In this document: piece after piece, positions 46,152-55,894 of the stretch | Position numbering within the stretch: position 1 is the stretch's first letter | Layout: each line of letters begins with the position of its first letter | Origin: Aerococcus christensenii | GTDB taxonomy: Bacteria > Bacillota > Bacilli > Lactobacillales > Aerococcaceae | Assembly (NCBI RefSeq): GCF_001543105.1 | Contig: NZ_CP014159.1 | Span: 744,001 to 808,000 of the forward strand | Length of the DNA stretch: 64,000 nt | Direction of reading: 5' to 3' | Notes under the pieces: model-generated | Database searches by the model: none | What the model was told of the DNA's origin: nothing | The model's input: only the letters and a program-made list of their open reading frames with translations | Made by a program: the position numbers and the translations under genes

Positions 46152-47807
46152 TTATTTTCTAGATTTCAATAGGAGTGAAGCAGCTTTTTCTCTGCGGCTG
46201 TGAAGTCTAGAGTACTGCGATTCCTCAATATTGGGGTCAGGATGTGATTTTGTTAAACGTTTAAGCACTTCATTTAAAATAGCAACCTCGTTTTCGTAAT
46301 CTTTTAATTTGCGATAAGCCATAGCGTAAGATTCATACAAGCCAGGGGAAACATACCCTCTAAATCTTGCTTCATCAAAAAGGGCAATAGCTTCTTTAAT
46401 TTTGCCTTGCTTTCTGATTTTATCTCCTTTTTCAAACAAAGGAAAGCCTTCATCAAAACCTTTGTCCCTATTATTTTTGTTTTTAATTTTGTTTAAGGGA
46501 ACACGATTGTGGATGGGATTCAGTTCGAGTTCATCAATATTAATATTGATGTCTTTGGGGAGGTTTAATTCAAGATTTCGAACGCTTTCTCTGCCTTGTC
46601 CTTTGTCGAGTAATTTTATAGTCTCTTCTTCAGTTAATTGACAGCCACCCGAGTAGTAATACTCCATCTGTTCCTTGAAAACATTGCTATCCAGATAAAT
46701 CTTTTCAAAGTCTTTGTATTGATCGAGACACGAAGCATAAGTAGACATAAAGAGATTTTTTAATAAGTTCAAGTCTTCATAGGAGTTAAAAAATATTCGT
46801 TCATATTGACTACCACCTTCAGACATGGTGGCTTTTGTTCTAGGAAGATCTATTTCTTCGCTGAACTGAATAGGAGCAATGAGGTAGCGTCCTTTTTTAG
46901 CAAATTTAAATTCGAACATCGTGTATAGGTATGAAACAGCAACATATTTTGAACTGTTTTTATAGAAGCGAAGCAAGTCAGTGGGAAGTCCACTTTTAAC
47001 AATTACATCTTGAATAAAAGCGCAAACTTCTAATTCTTCTGCAGATGGAATGGATTTAGCCTGCTTTTCCATTTGCTCGTTTTCGTCTTCCTTAAAGGTA
47101 GCGATTAGTCTGAGCAACAGTTCGCCACAGGTTTTAGCATCACCAGTCGCCCGATGCGGATCATCATTTACAATGCCAAAATGCTTAGCCAACGTTCCAA
47201 GCTTGTAGTTGGATGGCCCCTTAATCAACTTTCTCGATCCTGCCAGTGTATCCACATATTTTATATTAGCAGAGTAGCCATGTCGCTTCAGTGCATTGGT
47301 AAGAAAATCAATATCGAAATCAGCGTTATGTGCACTAATGATAACTTTTCCTTCAAGGACAGGCTCTAAAAATGGCCAAACACTACTTAGAGCAGTGGAC
47401 TCAGTAGGAGCGTCACGAAGCATAGCGTCTGTTATTTTGTTGATTCTTGAAGCGGCTTCTGGTATAGGAAACCTTGGATTAATGAGGGTGTTAAATTCAT
47501 CAACGACACGTCCGTCTTTATATCGAATAACACCTAATTCAACCATTCGATCTGAGAAGCGGTCGAGTCCAGTTGTTTCAGTATCAAAAACAAAAAACTC
47601 TTTTTCGAGCTCTTTAACAGTTCTAGGCGTGAGAGTCAGTTTAGATGTTTTGACGTTACCAGTCGTCTTATTTTGTTGCTTTCTCTGTACTGGAGTAGTC
47701 ACGACATCAATCTTTGTTAATTCGTCTTTTAAAACATCAGCCTCATTGATTTCTTCTTTGTCCGTTTTGCCAAATAGGATTCCTAAAATTTTGTTAAACA
47801 ATCCCAT
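46152..47807 (-). CDS. DEDDh 3-5 exonuclease (DnaQ/DinG-type) protein
   Basis: A 551-residue protein. Exonuclease domain at residues 70-240: FFVFDTETTGL (motif I), ISAHNADFDIDFL (motif II) and HRATGDAKTCGELL (motif III) supply all four acidic residues and the histidine. The rest, including a helical repeat-like end with EAIALFDEARFRGYVSPGLY resembling TPR units, is not a known polymerase or helicase. An AAGGTAAAG site precedes the start at 47807. Could belong to a defence or repair cassette; role not established. It appears intact among fragments. Confidence 0.8.
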   Translation of the reverse strand: MGLFNKILGILFGKTDKEEINEADVLKDELTKIDVVTTPVQRKQQNKTTGNVKTSKLTLTPRTVKELEKEFFVFDTETTGLDRFSDRMVELGVIRYKDGRVVDEFNTLINPRFPIPEAASRINKITDAMLRDAPTESTALSSVWPFLEPVLEGKVIISAHNADFDIDFLTNALKRHGYSANIKYVDTLAGSRKLIKGPSNYKLGTLAKHFGIVNDDPHRATGDAKTCGELLLRLIATFKEDENEQMEKQAKSIPSAEELEVCAFIQDVIVKSGLPTDLLRFYKNSSKYVAVSYLYTMFEFKFAKKGRYLIAPIQFSEEIDLPRTKATMSEGGSQYERIFFNSYEDLNLLKNLFMSTYASCLDQYKDFEKIYLDSNVFKEQMEYYYSGGCQLTEEETIKLLDKGQGRESVRNLELNLPKDININIDELELNPIHNRVPLNKIKNKNNRDKGFDEGFPLFEKGDKIRKQGKIKEAIALFDEARFRGYVSPGLYESYAMAYRKLKDYENEVAILNEVLKRLTKSHPDPNIEESQYSRLHSRREKAASLLLKSRK

Positions 47808-48012
47808 GACTTTACCTTCTCAATCTACCTTTTGACCCCATTATACTATAAAAGCCATTTCAAAAGTGACGATCATTCATTTGAAGTGATAATGTGTAGC
47901 CTTTTTGGTAGAATAGTTTTGATGAAATGAGTTTATACCGCCATATTCAACCGAATTTTCTTGCACCCATGACCAATCTCCATGCACCCTAAGCATTGAT
48001 GTTAAAGGCTTT

Positions 48013-48645
48013 TTGTTGGATTGTATGCAGAGGTTGATACCGATGAATCCGCCTTATTCTGCACCGGATAAAGGGCTTAACTTTGTAGACGAAGCATTAT
48101 CAAAAATGGAAACAGGTTATGGTGCCGTTTTAATTCAGGAAAATGCCGGTAGCGGTCAGGGGGATGTGTATGCTAAACAAATATTAAAGAAAAATACGTT
48201 GCTTGTAAGTATTCACATGCCGACTGATTTATTTAACGGTAAATCTTCTGTGCAAACAGCTATTTATTTGTTTAAAGTAAATTGTCCGCATGAAGTGGAC
48301 GATATGGTGAAGTTCATTGATTTTAGTGAAGACGGTTACGCAAGACAAAATCGCAAAAAGTCAACACAAAAAGTGAATTTGCGAAACATTGACCATGCTC
48401 TGGAGAGGTACGACGAAATTGTGGCAATTTGCCTTGGTAAAGAGCCAAAAACAGAATACTATACCGAAGCCAATGGGCTTGTAATCAAAGATACTATTAC
48501 CATCAATGGTGATGATTGGACATTTAATCAGCATAAAAAGTTTGACACAACACCAAAGGAAGAAGACTTTAAGAAAACGGTAGCTGATTATTTGGCGTGG
48601 AAAGTGAGTGCCATCTTAAAAGGTGAGGTGAAGTGGGATGAATAA
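48013..48645 (+). pseudogene. hsdM: N-6 DNA methylase (HsdM-like), C-terminal fragment
   Basis: The homologous part begins at about 48040 with MNPPYSAPDKGLNFVDEALS, motif IV of adenine methylases, and continues through ASGSGQG-like NAGSGQGDVYAKQI and MPTDLFNGKSS to the normal C-terminus. The preceding SAM-binding region and helical N-terminal domain are gone; upstream sequence is unrelated and no ribosome site exists. It overlaps hsdS by 8 bases, the usual M-S order. Without the SAM motif it cannot methylate. Confidence 0.82.
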
Positions 48646-49768
48646 GGAGTTTTTGATTGGGGATTTGTTTTCTAGGTATAATGGAAATACTGATATAAAA
48701 AAAGAACACATAAATGGAAGGGGCTATCCAGTAGTAAGTTCCGGACTTGAAAATACAGGTATCATAGGGTTTTCAGATATTGATGCACGTATTATTCCAT
48801 CCAATACAATAACTATAGATATGTTTGAGAATGTATTCTTTCGTGATTTTGAATATAAAATGGTAACACATGCACGAGTGTTTTCACTAGTATTAAAAGA
48901 TCACCCTCTTACAGCCGAAACAGGCTTATATATTTCATCTATGTTATCGTGGTTGTCAAAAGTGTTTTCGTACAATAATATGTGCAGCTATAATAAAATT
49001 GCTCATATAGGTATTTCTCTTCCTGTCATCAAACACTCCGACCCTAACCATGAATACACAGTAGATGACATTGACTGGCAATATATGGAAGAACGCATCA
49101 AGGAGCTGGATGCTTATCTAAAAGCAACTAACCTTGATGACTATGAACTGACAGACGAAGATAAGAAAGTACTCTCTCTCTCTAGAAAATCGGCATCTAA
49201 CGAAAACGGCTCTTTGGAAACTGATTGCGAAAATGGGGCGTTGAGGTTTAAGAAATTTGTTGCATCGGATCTATTTGACATAAAAAAGGGTAAACGGCTT
49301 ACAAAGGCGGATATGATGGTGAGAGATATTAATTTTGTCGGTTCATCATCAGCTAATAATAGAATTACGGCTAGAGTGGGTAATACGGAATACATTCATC
49401 CCGCAAACACTATTTCGGTTAGCTACAACGGTTCAGTCGGCGAAGTATTTTTACAAGAAAAACCATTTTGGGCTTCTGATGATGTAAATGTATGGTATCC
49501 CAAATTTGCTTTTAATACGCGAGTAATTGAATATATTATGTCTGTTATAACAAAATGTAGAAGAAAATATAGTTATTCCTCTAAGTGGACATTAGACAAA
49601 ATGAAAATTGAAGAGCTAGAATTACCAGTTACCCCAGATGGTAAACCTGATTTTGACTATATGGCGCGTTATATTCGAGCCATTGAAAAATTAACTATTG
49701 CCAATGTAGTTAAGTATAAAGACCAAGTTATTGACGCAACCAAAACGCTGGTAAATAGTGAAGCTTAA
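48638..49768 (+). CDS. hsdS: Restriction-modification specificity subunit (HsdS-like)
   Basis: A 376-residue protein with two half-repeats, each a target-recognition domain: FLIGDLFSRYNGNTDIKKEH near the start and FVASDLFDIKKGKRLTKADM near residue 207. Each ends in a helical linker (WQYMEERIKELDAYLKAT, then DYMARYIRAIEKL). This duplicated design is typical of S subunits that read a bipartite site. The frame is intact, but the partner methylase is cut and the hsdR gene is damaged and on the other strand, so no working system is expected. Confidence 0.8.
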   Translation: MNKEFLIGDLFSRYNGNTDIKKEHINGRGYPVVSSGLENTGIIGFSDIDARIIPSNTITIDMFENVFFRDFEYKMVTHARVFSLVLKDHPLTAETGLYISSMLSWLSKVFSYNNMCSYNKIAHIGISLPVIKHSDPNHEYTVDDIDWQYMEERIKELDAYLKATNLDDYELTDEDKKVLSLSRKSASNENGSLETDCENGALRFKKFVASDLFDIKKGKRLTKADMMVRDINFVGSSSANNRITARVGNTEYIHPANTISVSYNGSVGEVFLQEKPFWASDDVNVWYPKFAFNTRVIEYIMSVITKCRRKYSYSSKWTLDKMKIEELELPVTPDGKPDFDYMARYIRAIEKLTIANVVKYKDQVIDATKTLVNSEA

Positions 49769-49769
49769 A

Positions 49770-49835
49770 CTTTTTAACGATAGCTCGCTTCTATCGTTAA
49801 AAAGTGCACCCACTATCCATAGTGTGCACTCGAAA
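49770..49835. repeat. Perfect 14-bp inverted repeat and repeat-derived hairpin
   Basis: CTTTTTAACGATAG (49770-49783) pairs with CTATCGTTAAAAAG (49791-49804), forming a terminator-like hairpin after hsdS. Directly after it AGTGCACCCACTAT faces ATAGTGTGCACT in a second hairpin. The ATCGTTAAAA and GTGCACCCAC words are shared with the dispersed repeat, so this looks like an internally deleted copy. Confidence 0.65.
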
Positions 49836-49905
49836 AAGGACTGACGTACTAGGAGTTCTCTAAATCCACGTGGAGAGTGTTTGCTTGATGTCTAGGGCTT
49901 AATAA

Positions 49906-50110
49906 GTGGGTGCAAGTTTGCCTTTGTGTAGCAGGGGTTTGCAGGGTCTATCGTTAAAAGGTTTAATGAGTGGCGGCTTTAAGCTGACTTGGCGTGGTTT
50001 TTGAGCGTGTTTTGGCTGTGTGAGGGAAGATATCGATGGCTTAGGGTCGAGTGTACAGGATGTTAACGTTAAAAGGTGCACCCACTTTGCACCCACCCTG
50101 TTAAGTAGGA
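49906..50110. repeat. Dispersed repeat, full copy 2
   Basis: 205 bases, the same length and order of landmarks as 39803-40006, with scattered substitutions throughout. Same orientation. Ends show the same GTGGGTGCAA / TTGCACCCAC inverted pair. Bases 50111-50269 after it show no gene. Confidence 0.8.
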
Positions 50111-50269
50111 ATTTTATGCAGAAGGGAATGTACTGTATCATATGAGGGAGAGATGTATTTTACAGGAAATGATACAAAATTTGGTTGCTGTTGCTTAGAA
50201 GAATGCTGTAAATAAGGGCTTATCGTAGGCTTGCAAATCAGAAGAACGTGAATAAAAGTCTGGCGTGAA

Positions 50270-50995
50270 TTGATGCTAGATTTTTTCTTTTTTAGGGGTG
50301 TCTTTTTTGCTTTTAGGGGTGTGTTCTTTTACTTCTTAGGGGTGTTCTTTCAGCTTGAAGTGAAAGATAAACTCTATCAAGAGACTGTAATCAAACTTAC
50401 TATGGATAAACGAGAAAAAATACATGCGAAAGTGCTCATCAAGGCAGAAAATCTTAATAAAAGTTTTGGGGGCAAGATCATTTTTAAGCATACTAATTTT
50501 TAAATAGACAATACAAGCAAAGTTGCTCTGTTGGAAAATAATGGCTCAGGGAAAACCACACTGCTCAATATGATTTTGCACAAGGAAGTTTGGGTACATC
50601 CCAACCTACGTATGGGTTACTATAGCCAGTTGGAAGAAACACTCAACTATGAGAAAACAATCCTAGACAATATTTTGCCCGACTCTATTTATGATCAGTC
50701 GATGACGAGGATTATTTTAGCTTGTTTAGGCTTCAAAATAAATGATGTGTTTAAGAAAGTTCAAGTGCTCAGTGACGGTGAAAAATCGAAGGTGAAATTA
50801 GCAAAATTGTTAACGGATGATTTTAATTATTTGATGATGGATGAGCCAACTAACTTTTTAGATCTTCATGCTATAGAAGTCTTAGAAGGTTTACTTCAAG
50901 GCTATGATCGTCCTTTGCTCTTTGTGACACATGATGTGTCTTTTATCAATCATATAGCTGATTCTTTGCTACTTGTCGAATATGACCAGTTTTAA
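50270..50995 (+). pseudogene. ABC-F ATPase, C-terminal half with in-frame stop
   Basis: The frame gives a charged linker, KAENLNKSFGGKIIFKHTNF, then a TAA at 50501-50503, and in the same frame IDNTSKVALLENNGSGKTTL (Walker A), LSDGEKSKVKLAKLL (signature), YLMMDEPTNFLDL (Walker B) and LFVTHDVSFIN. This is the second nucleotide-binding domain of an ABC-F protein (ribosome-protection or translation-factor type). The first domain is absent. ABC-F family is certain; which subfamily is not. Confidence 0.82.
50293..50345 (+). repeat. Three imperfect tandem TAGGGGTGT units
   Basis: TAGGGGTGT occurs at 50293, 50314 and 50337, each followed by a T-rich stretch, at steps of 21 and 23 bases. In frame it encodes FRGVFF-like repeats at the start of the ABC-F remnant, where no such sequence is expected. 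Confidence 0.55.
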
Positions 50996-51184
50996 AGGTA
51001 ACTTGAAACTACTTAATGAAGAAAATAGGTATTGAAAGAGGAGGGGAAAATACACGTTTAATTTTAAAGTGATAACTGTAGTGAGAGTGAGGTCACAAGA
51101 TGGTAAAAATTGTCCCAAGTAGTTATTCATTTTTTCCTCAAAAAGTGATCACGTGACGTTATGTATAGGAAAGGAGGGAATGAG

Positions 51185-51889
51185 ATGATAGAAAATGAAC
51201 TGCCGATTTTAGAGTATGATTCTGATCAAACTGCAGTTATTATGCCTGACCATGAAAAAATCCCCGTTAAGTTACCTGCTAAAGCGATTTTTGCTTTTTT
51301 TGGGGGGAGATTGATGGCTATGTCTATAGTAAAATGCGACCATTGTGGCACATTTTGAATCGGCTACCAAAATATATCCTATATATCTGTTGGAAGAAAA
51401 AGGACAGCAAGTTTGTTTAGTGCAAGCTCCTGTTGGGGCGCCAGCAGCTGTCCAATTTTTAGAGTGGTTAATTGCCTACGGAGTCAAAGAGGTTATTAGT
51501 ACAGGTTCTTGTGGTGCATTAGTTGCTTATATGGAAAATGTTTTTTAGTTCCATATCAAGCATTAAGAGATGAGGGAACATCGTATCATTATCTACCACC
51601 GAGTCGCTATGTGACTACTTCACAACGAGCACGGCGAGCGATCTTTCAAACTTTGCAGGCACACCACTTATCCTATAACGCGGTTAAAACTTGGACGACG
51701 GATGGCTTTTATTGGAAAATTAAGATGAAAGTTACTCGCCACAAGGCAGAAGGGTGCGCGATTGTGGAAATGGAGTGCGCTGCTTTAGCCGCTTGTGCGC
51801 AAATGTGAGAGATTGGTTGGGGGCAATGGCTGCTTGTCATTTTGCTTGCGTAGATGACTTACCTCTAATTTCACAACCAGGTCAAGTTA
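51185..51889 (+). pseudogene. Nucleoside phosphorylase, several frameshifts
   Basis: ATG 51185 behind AAGGAGGG begins MIENELPILEYDSDQTAVI, like small-organism uridine/nucleoside phosphorylases. The protein continues in other frames: ESATKIYPIYLLEEKGQQVC, APVGAPAAVQFLEWLIAYG, STGSCGALV, then LVPYQALRDEGTSYHYLPPS and the IVEMECAALAACAQ substrate-binding segment. At least three frame changes (near 51345, 51540 and 51790) break it. Its end is fused in frame to the cas3 fragment. Confidence 0.78.
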
Positions 51890-53991
51890 TTCTATCTGGA
51901 TTGCTGATTATGGCGGATTGGATAGCTAGCAATGAAAAATATTTTCCACTTATAGCAATGGATACAGATAAAGTAGAGTCTAATCGTGTAGAAAAAGGAT
52001 TTACAAAATGGTATAGAGATAGAGCTGAAACTTGGGAGCCGGAAAGTTATTGTAATGACAGTTATCAAAAACGATTTGGCTTTGAACCTAGAGAAGTGCA
52101 AAAAAAGGTTTCTGATATACTTAGCAAAATGGATAATCCAGGAATAGTTATTATGGAAGCCCCCATGGGCATTGGGAAAACAGAAACGGCACTTGTTGCC
52201 GTAGAAGAGTTCGCTCAAAAAACTAATAGAACGGGAATATTTTTTGGCCTACCTACTCAGGCGACATCTAACGGTATTTTTTCTAGGGTGGAAGACTGGT
52301 TAAAACATGGTGAGGGAGAAAAATCTATTCGATTAATTCATGGTAAGGCTCAACTAAATGATCAATTTGCAAATTTGCCGAAAAGTAGAAATATTCATAG
52401 TGAAGACAGTGTTGGTGTCAATGAATGGTTTGCTGGTAGAAAGGTAGCCATTTTAGATGATTTTACAGTGGGAACTGTTGATCAAATTTTACTTGCCGCA
52501 TTAAAGCAAAAACATTTAATGCTACGACATTTAGGATTTGCCAATAAAGTTGTTGTTATCGATGAAGTTCATGCTTATGATGCTTATATGAGCGTTTATT
52601 TATATCAAGCTTTGATGTGGCTTGGAGCATATGGTGTGCCAGTTATTTTATTGTCTGCAACGTTGCCAATTTCTAAGCGAAATGAGCTTTTAAAGCAGTA
52701 TATGGTTGGAGCAGGTTATGGATTTAAAAAATTAGATAAGCCTCAAGATTTTGATAAAAACGAAAATTATCCTCTTTTAACCTACAATGATGGAGAAACA
52801 ATTAATCAATTTTCTCAATTTAATAATGTGCAGGGCATTGATTATGAAATAGTCAAAAAAACGAAAGAGGATAGTCAAGATATTATTGGCTTTATAAGAA
52901 ATCTTACTCCACACGGGGGCGTTGTAGGCATTATTTTAAATACTGTTAAACAATCACAAAATTTTGCAGAAAAATGTGTGAATGAATTTGGAGAAGAAAA
53001 TATTGAACTTTTACATTCGGCGTTTATTGCAACAGACAGATATAAAAAAGAAAGGCAACTAATAGATAGCATTGGTAAGGGTGGAAAAAGACCACAATTC
53101 AAAATAATTATAGGAACGCAGGTTATAGAACAATCATTAGATATTGATTTTGATGTTTTAATTACGGATCTTGCACCTATGGACCTTTTATTGCAGAGAA
53201 TGGGTAGGCTTCATAGGCATAGCGACACCAAGCGGCCAGAAAATTTAAGAAAGTCCCAAGTATATGTATTAAATTGTGGTAATTATGATTTTAATGAAGC
53301 AAGTACTTATGTGTATGCAAAGTACTTACTATTCAGAACAGAATATTTTTTGCCAGATAAAGTCAATTTGCCAAATGATATTTCTCATTTGGTGCAGTTA
53401 GTTTATTCTGGCAAAACTTTAAATTTAAGTGATGATTCATTGAATAAGGACTACAATACGTATCAAAGAAAGTATAATGCGGATACTGATAAAAAAGAAC
53501 AGCAGGCAAAAGTATATAGGCTTGTTAATCCACGTAAAAAGATATCTCAAGAAAAAAATTTATCAGATTGGATTAAAAATTCTGATCATAGTGCAGAATT
53601 ATCAGACGTTAATGCTTATGCTCAAGTGCGAGATAGTGCTGATCGTGTGGAGGTTATCGCTCTCAAAAAATGTGAAGGTGGTTATGAGTTTTTTGATAAA
53701 TCAGGGAAACTTGATCCTATTGATAATAAAACTGCCATGGAAATTGCTAAGCGTACCATTCAATTATCTTTTGCTACTTACTACGGCATAGGAATTGATG
53801 AAGTAATTAAGGCGCTTGAAAAATATTATTTAGAACATTTTCAAGATTGGAATCAGCAAAGTTGGCTTAAGGGTAGTTTAGCCATTATTTTCGATCAAAA
53901 TGATGAATTTAGACTATTTAATAAAATATTAAGATATAATAATAAATATGGATTGAAAGTGATAACGGAGGATATAAATGAGCGATTATAA
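51890..53991 (+). pseudogene. cas3: CRISPR-associated helicase Cas3 (type I-E), HD domain missing
   Basis: The open frame from 51754 joins phosphorylase sequence to Cas3 at about 51890 (SGLLIMADWIASNEKYFPL, the last helix of the HD nuclease domain). The helicase follows complete: Walker A APMGIGKTETAL, VVIDEVHAYDAY, LLSATLP, IGTQVIEQSLDIDFD and LLQRMGRLHRH, then the C-terminal domain. The roughly 200-residue HD nuclease is lost. Its last 14 bases overlap the cse1 start, the usual operon order. DNA degradation is not expected. Confidence 0.88.
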
Positions 53992-54195
53992 TTTGGTTGA
54001 TGAGCCTTGGATATCTGTTGTAGTAGATTATAAAGGTACAACTAAACTTGTAAGTCTGAAAGAATTTTTTGAACATGCTCACGAATACATAGCTCTTGCG
54101 GGTGATATGCCTACTCAAGATTTTGCTGTTATGAGATTTTTGTTAGCAATTTTGCATACGGTTTTTTCACGATATGATGCTCATGGAGAAGAATT
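53978..54195 (+). pseudogene. cse1: Cascade large subunit Cse1/CasA, N-terminal fragment
   Basis: ATG 53978 with AACGGAGGA upstream gives MSDYNLVDEPWISVVVDYKG and DFAVMRFLLAILHTVFSRYD, the well-known Cse1 opening. After about 72 residues it runs into sequence of the ulaR copy on the opposite strand and stops at 54223. Cse2, Cas7, Cas5, Cas6, Cas1, Cas2 and the array are all absent. Remnant of a deleted type I-E locus. Confidence 0.85.
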
Positions 54196-54596
54196 TGTTC
54201 ATGAATACGTAAATTATTGGTAATAATATTAACTGGCTTATTGAAAAGAGCAGTGAGCGTGTAGAGGGCAGTTGAACTGGTATTAATAAAAACGGTATCG
54301 TTAGACTTGATGAAATTAGCCGCCATATTAGCAATAGACGTCTTTATTTTTTCGATAGCAGAGTTCATAGAAGCGTTATCGTTAAACTTATAGTTGTTGT
54401 TTAAACGAACAAAGCCATGAAAGCGGGTGACGATGCCCATTGTTTCTAATGTGGATAAATCTCTGCGAATAGTCATTAAGGAAACTTGGCACAAATTCGC
54501 TAAGTCATGAACGGATAATTTGCTTTCTGTAGCTTCTTGTAGAAGTCTTTCAATATATTGATGGCGTTGATAGATTTTTTGAGCGGAATTTTTCAT
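54196..54596 (-). pseudogene. ulaR: DeoR-family ulaR copy 2, N-terminal fragment
   Basis: About 130 residues nearly identical in protein to the first half of the ulaR at 8554: MKNSAQKIYQRHQYIERLLQ, the HTH LSVHDLANLCQVSLMTIRRD, DTVFINTSSTALYTL and ITNNLRIHEQI. The effector domain is lost where the sequence meets cse1. A start with GGAGCC upstream is present. The intact ulaR elsewhere may control both operons since the promoter motifs are shared. Confidence 0.85.
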
Positions 54597-54720
54597 TGGA
54601 TGGCTCCTCTAGTATTTGACATAGCAAATCGCATATTCTTCACTTTTTATCATAGTATAAAAAATAGAGAAGGAAACAAAGGAATGTTCGATTGAAATAT
54701 AAAAAGAACAGATACAGTTA

Positions 54721-54749
54721 TTGAAAGCGTTTAAAGATGTTCGTATAAT
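54721..54749 (+). promoter_or_regulatory. ula operon 2 promoter with overlapping cre
   Basis: TTGAAA (54721-54726), 17-bp spacer, TATAAT (54744-54749). Bases 54721-54735 match 14 of 15 cre positions. ATGTTCGTATAATGAAA at the -10 is identical to ula operon 1, and TGTTCG/GAACA words recur upstream. Confidence 0.78.
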
Positions 54750-54794
54750 GAAACTGTAAGAAAAGGAATACCAACCGATAGGAGGAATACAAAA

Positions 54795-55871
54795 ATGGCA
54801 AATTTTGCAAAAAGTATTGATGAAATTACGAAAGATATGTGGTTGAAAAATATTTTCCCAGAATGGGGAACTTGGCTAAATGAGGAAATCGCGGCAGCCA
54901 AAGTACCTGAGAAAACTTTATCAATGTGGTGGTTAGGAAACATGGGAATTTGGATTAAATCTGACCATGGAACTAATGTTGTGATTGATATGTGGAATCA
55001 AACTGGGAAACAAACGATTGGGTCTGGGCAAATGAAAAAAGGACATCAAATGATGCGGATGTCAGGTGTTCGTAATTTGCAACCTAATCGGCGCAATCAA
55101 CCTTTTGTTATTGATCCGTTTGAAGTTAAAGATATTGATGTGCTTTGTGTAACCCATTCACATTCAGATCACTTAGATCAAACAACAGCTGCAGTAGTTA
55201 CTCGTAATTGTCCAAATGCTATTTTTGTGGGTCCGCAAGACGTTGCTGATAAGTGGATTAGCTGGGGTGTCCCAGCAGATCGTGTGGTAGTATTACATCC
55301 ACATGAAAGTGTGAAAGTGAAAGATGTAGAAGTAATTGGGTTAGAATCGTTTGACCGAACGATGTTATTGACAGTAGATGATCCAGAAGAATCATTAAAA
55401 GGAAAGCCAGTTCGGGATATGAATGAATTGGCCTTGAATTATTTAGTTAAAACCGAAGGCGGTTCTGTTTATCACGCTGGAGATTCTCATTATTCTAATA
55501 TGTATGTTAAACATGGAAAAGAATATGATATTGATATTGCTTGTGTAGCTTATGGAGAAAATCCAATTGGTATTACAGATAAATTAACTTCATCTGATGT
55601 CTTAAAAGTTGGTGAAGCTCTACAAGCTAAAGTTGTTATTCCAACTCATTATGACATTTGGACGAACTTTATGGCAGATCCGAAAGAAATTCTCTATCTA
55701 TGGAAATATCGTAAAGATCGTATGAATTATCAATTCCAACCGTTTGTATGGCAAGTAGGTGGACGGTATGATTTCCCAGGAGACTTAGATCATTTTGAAT
55801 ATATGTATGATCGTGGATTCCACGATGCATTCGATTATGAAAATGATTTGCCATATGATGCCTTCTTATAA
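54795..55871 (+). CDS. ulaG: L-ascorbate 6-phosphate lactonase, copy 2
   Basis: 358 residues, almost identical in protein to copy 1 with the same metal motifs (THSHSDHLD, YHAGDSH, PTHYDIW) and the same TAGGAGG ribosome site. At DNA level it is clearly diverged: 10 differences in the first 60 bases, more than half of them silent. So it is not a recent tandem duplicate. Intact. Confidence 0.93.
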   Translation: MANFAKSIDEITKDMWLKNIFPEWGTWLNEEIAAAKVPEKTLSMWWLGNMGIWIKSDHGTNVVIDMWNQTGKQTIGSGQMKKGHQMMRMSGVRNLQPNRRNQPFVIDPFEVKDIDVLCVTHSHSDHLDQTTAAVVTRNCPNAIFVGPQDVADKWISWGVPADRVVVLHPHESVKVKDVEVIGLESFDRTMLLTVDDPEESLKGKPVRDMNELALNYLVKTEGGSVYHAGDSHYSNMYVKHGKEYDIDIACVAYGENPIGITDKLTSSDVLKVGEALQAKVVIPTHYDIWTNFMADPKEILYLWKYRKDRMNYQFQPFVWQVGGRYDFPGDLDHFEYMYDRGFHDAFDYENDLPYDAFL

Positions 55872-55894
55872 TAAGAGAAAGTAGGATAATAACC

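Noticed and set aside
49899..50141. An 80-residue minus-strand frame covering the second full repeat copy
   Set aside because: The frame is not kept in the first copy, where stops appear, so the repeat is treated as noncoding.
50293..50345. Short regular repeats near cas genes that might be a CRISPR array
   Set aside because: Only three nine-base units with 12-14-base T-rich gaps; far too short for repeat-spacer structure. No 28-30-base repeats were found anywhere in the window.
54129..54195. C-terminal extension of the ulaR copy 2 frame past the break
   Set aside because: The last residues are antisense to cse1 and have no likeness to DeoR proteins.
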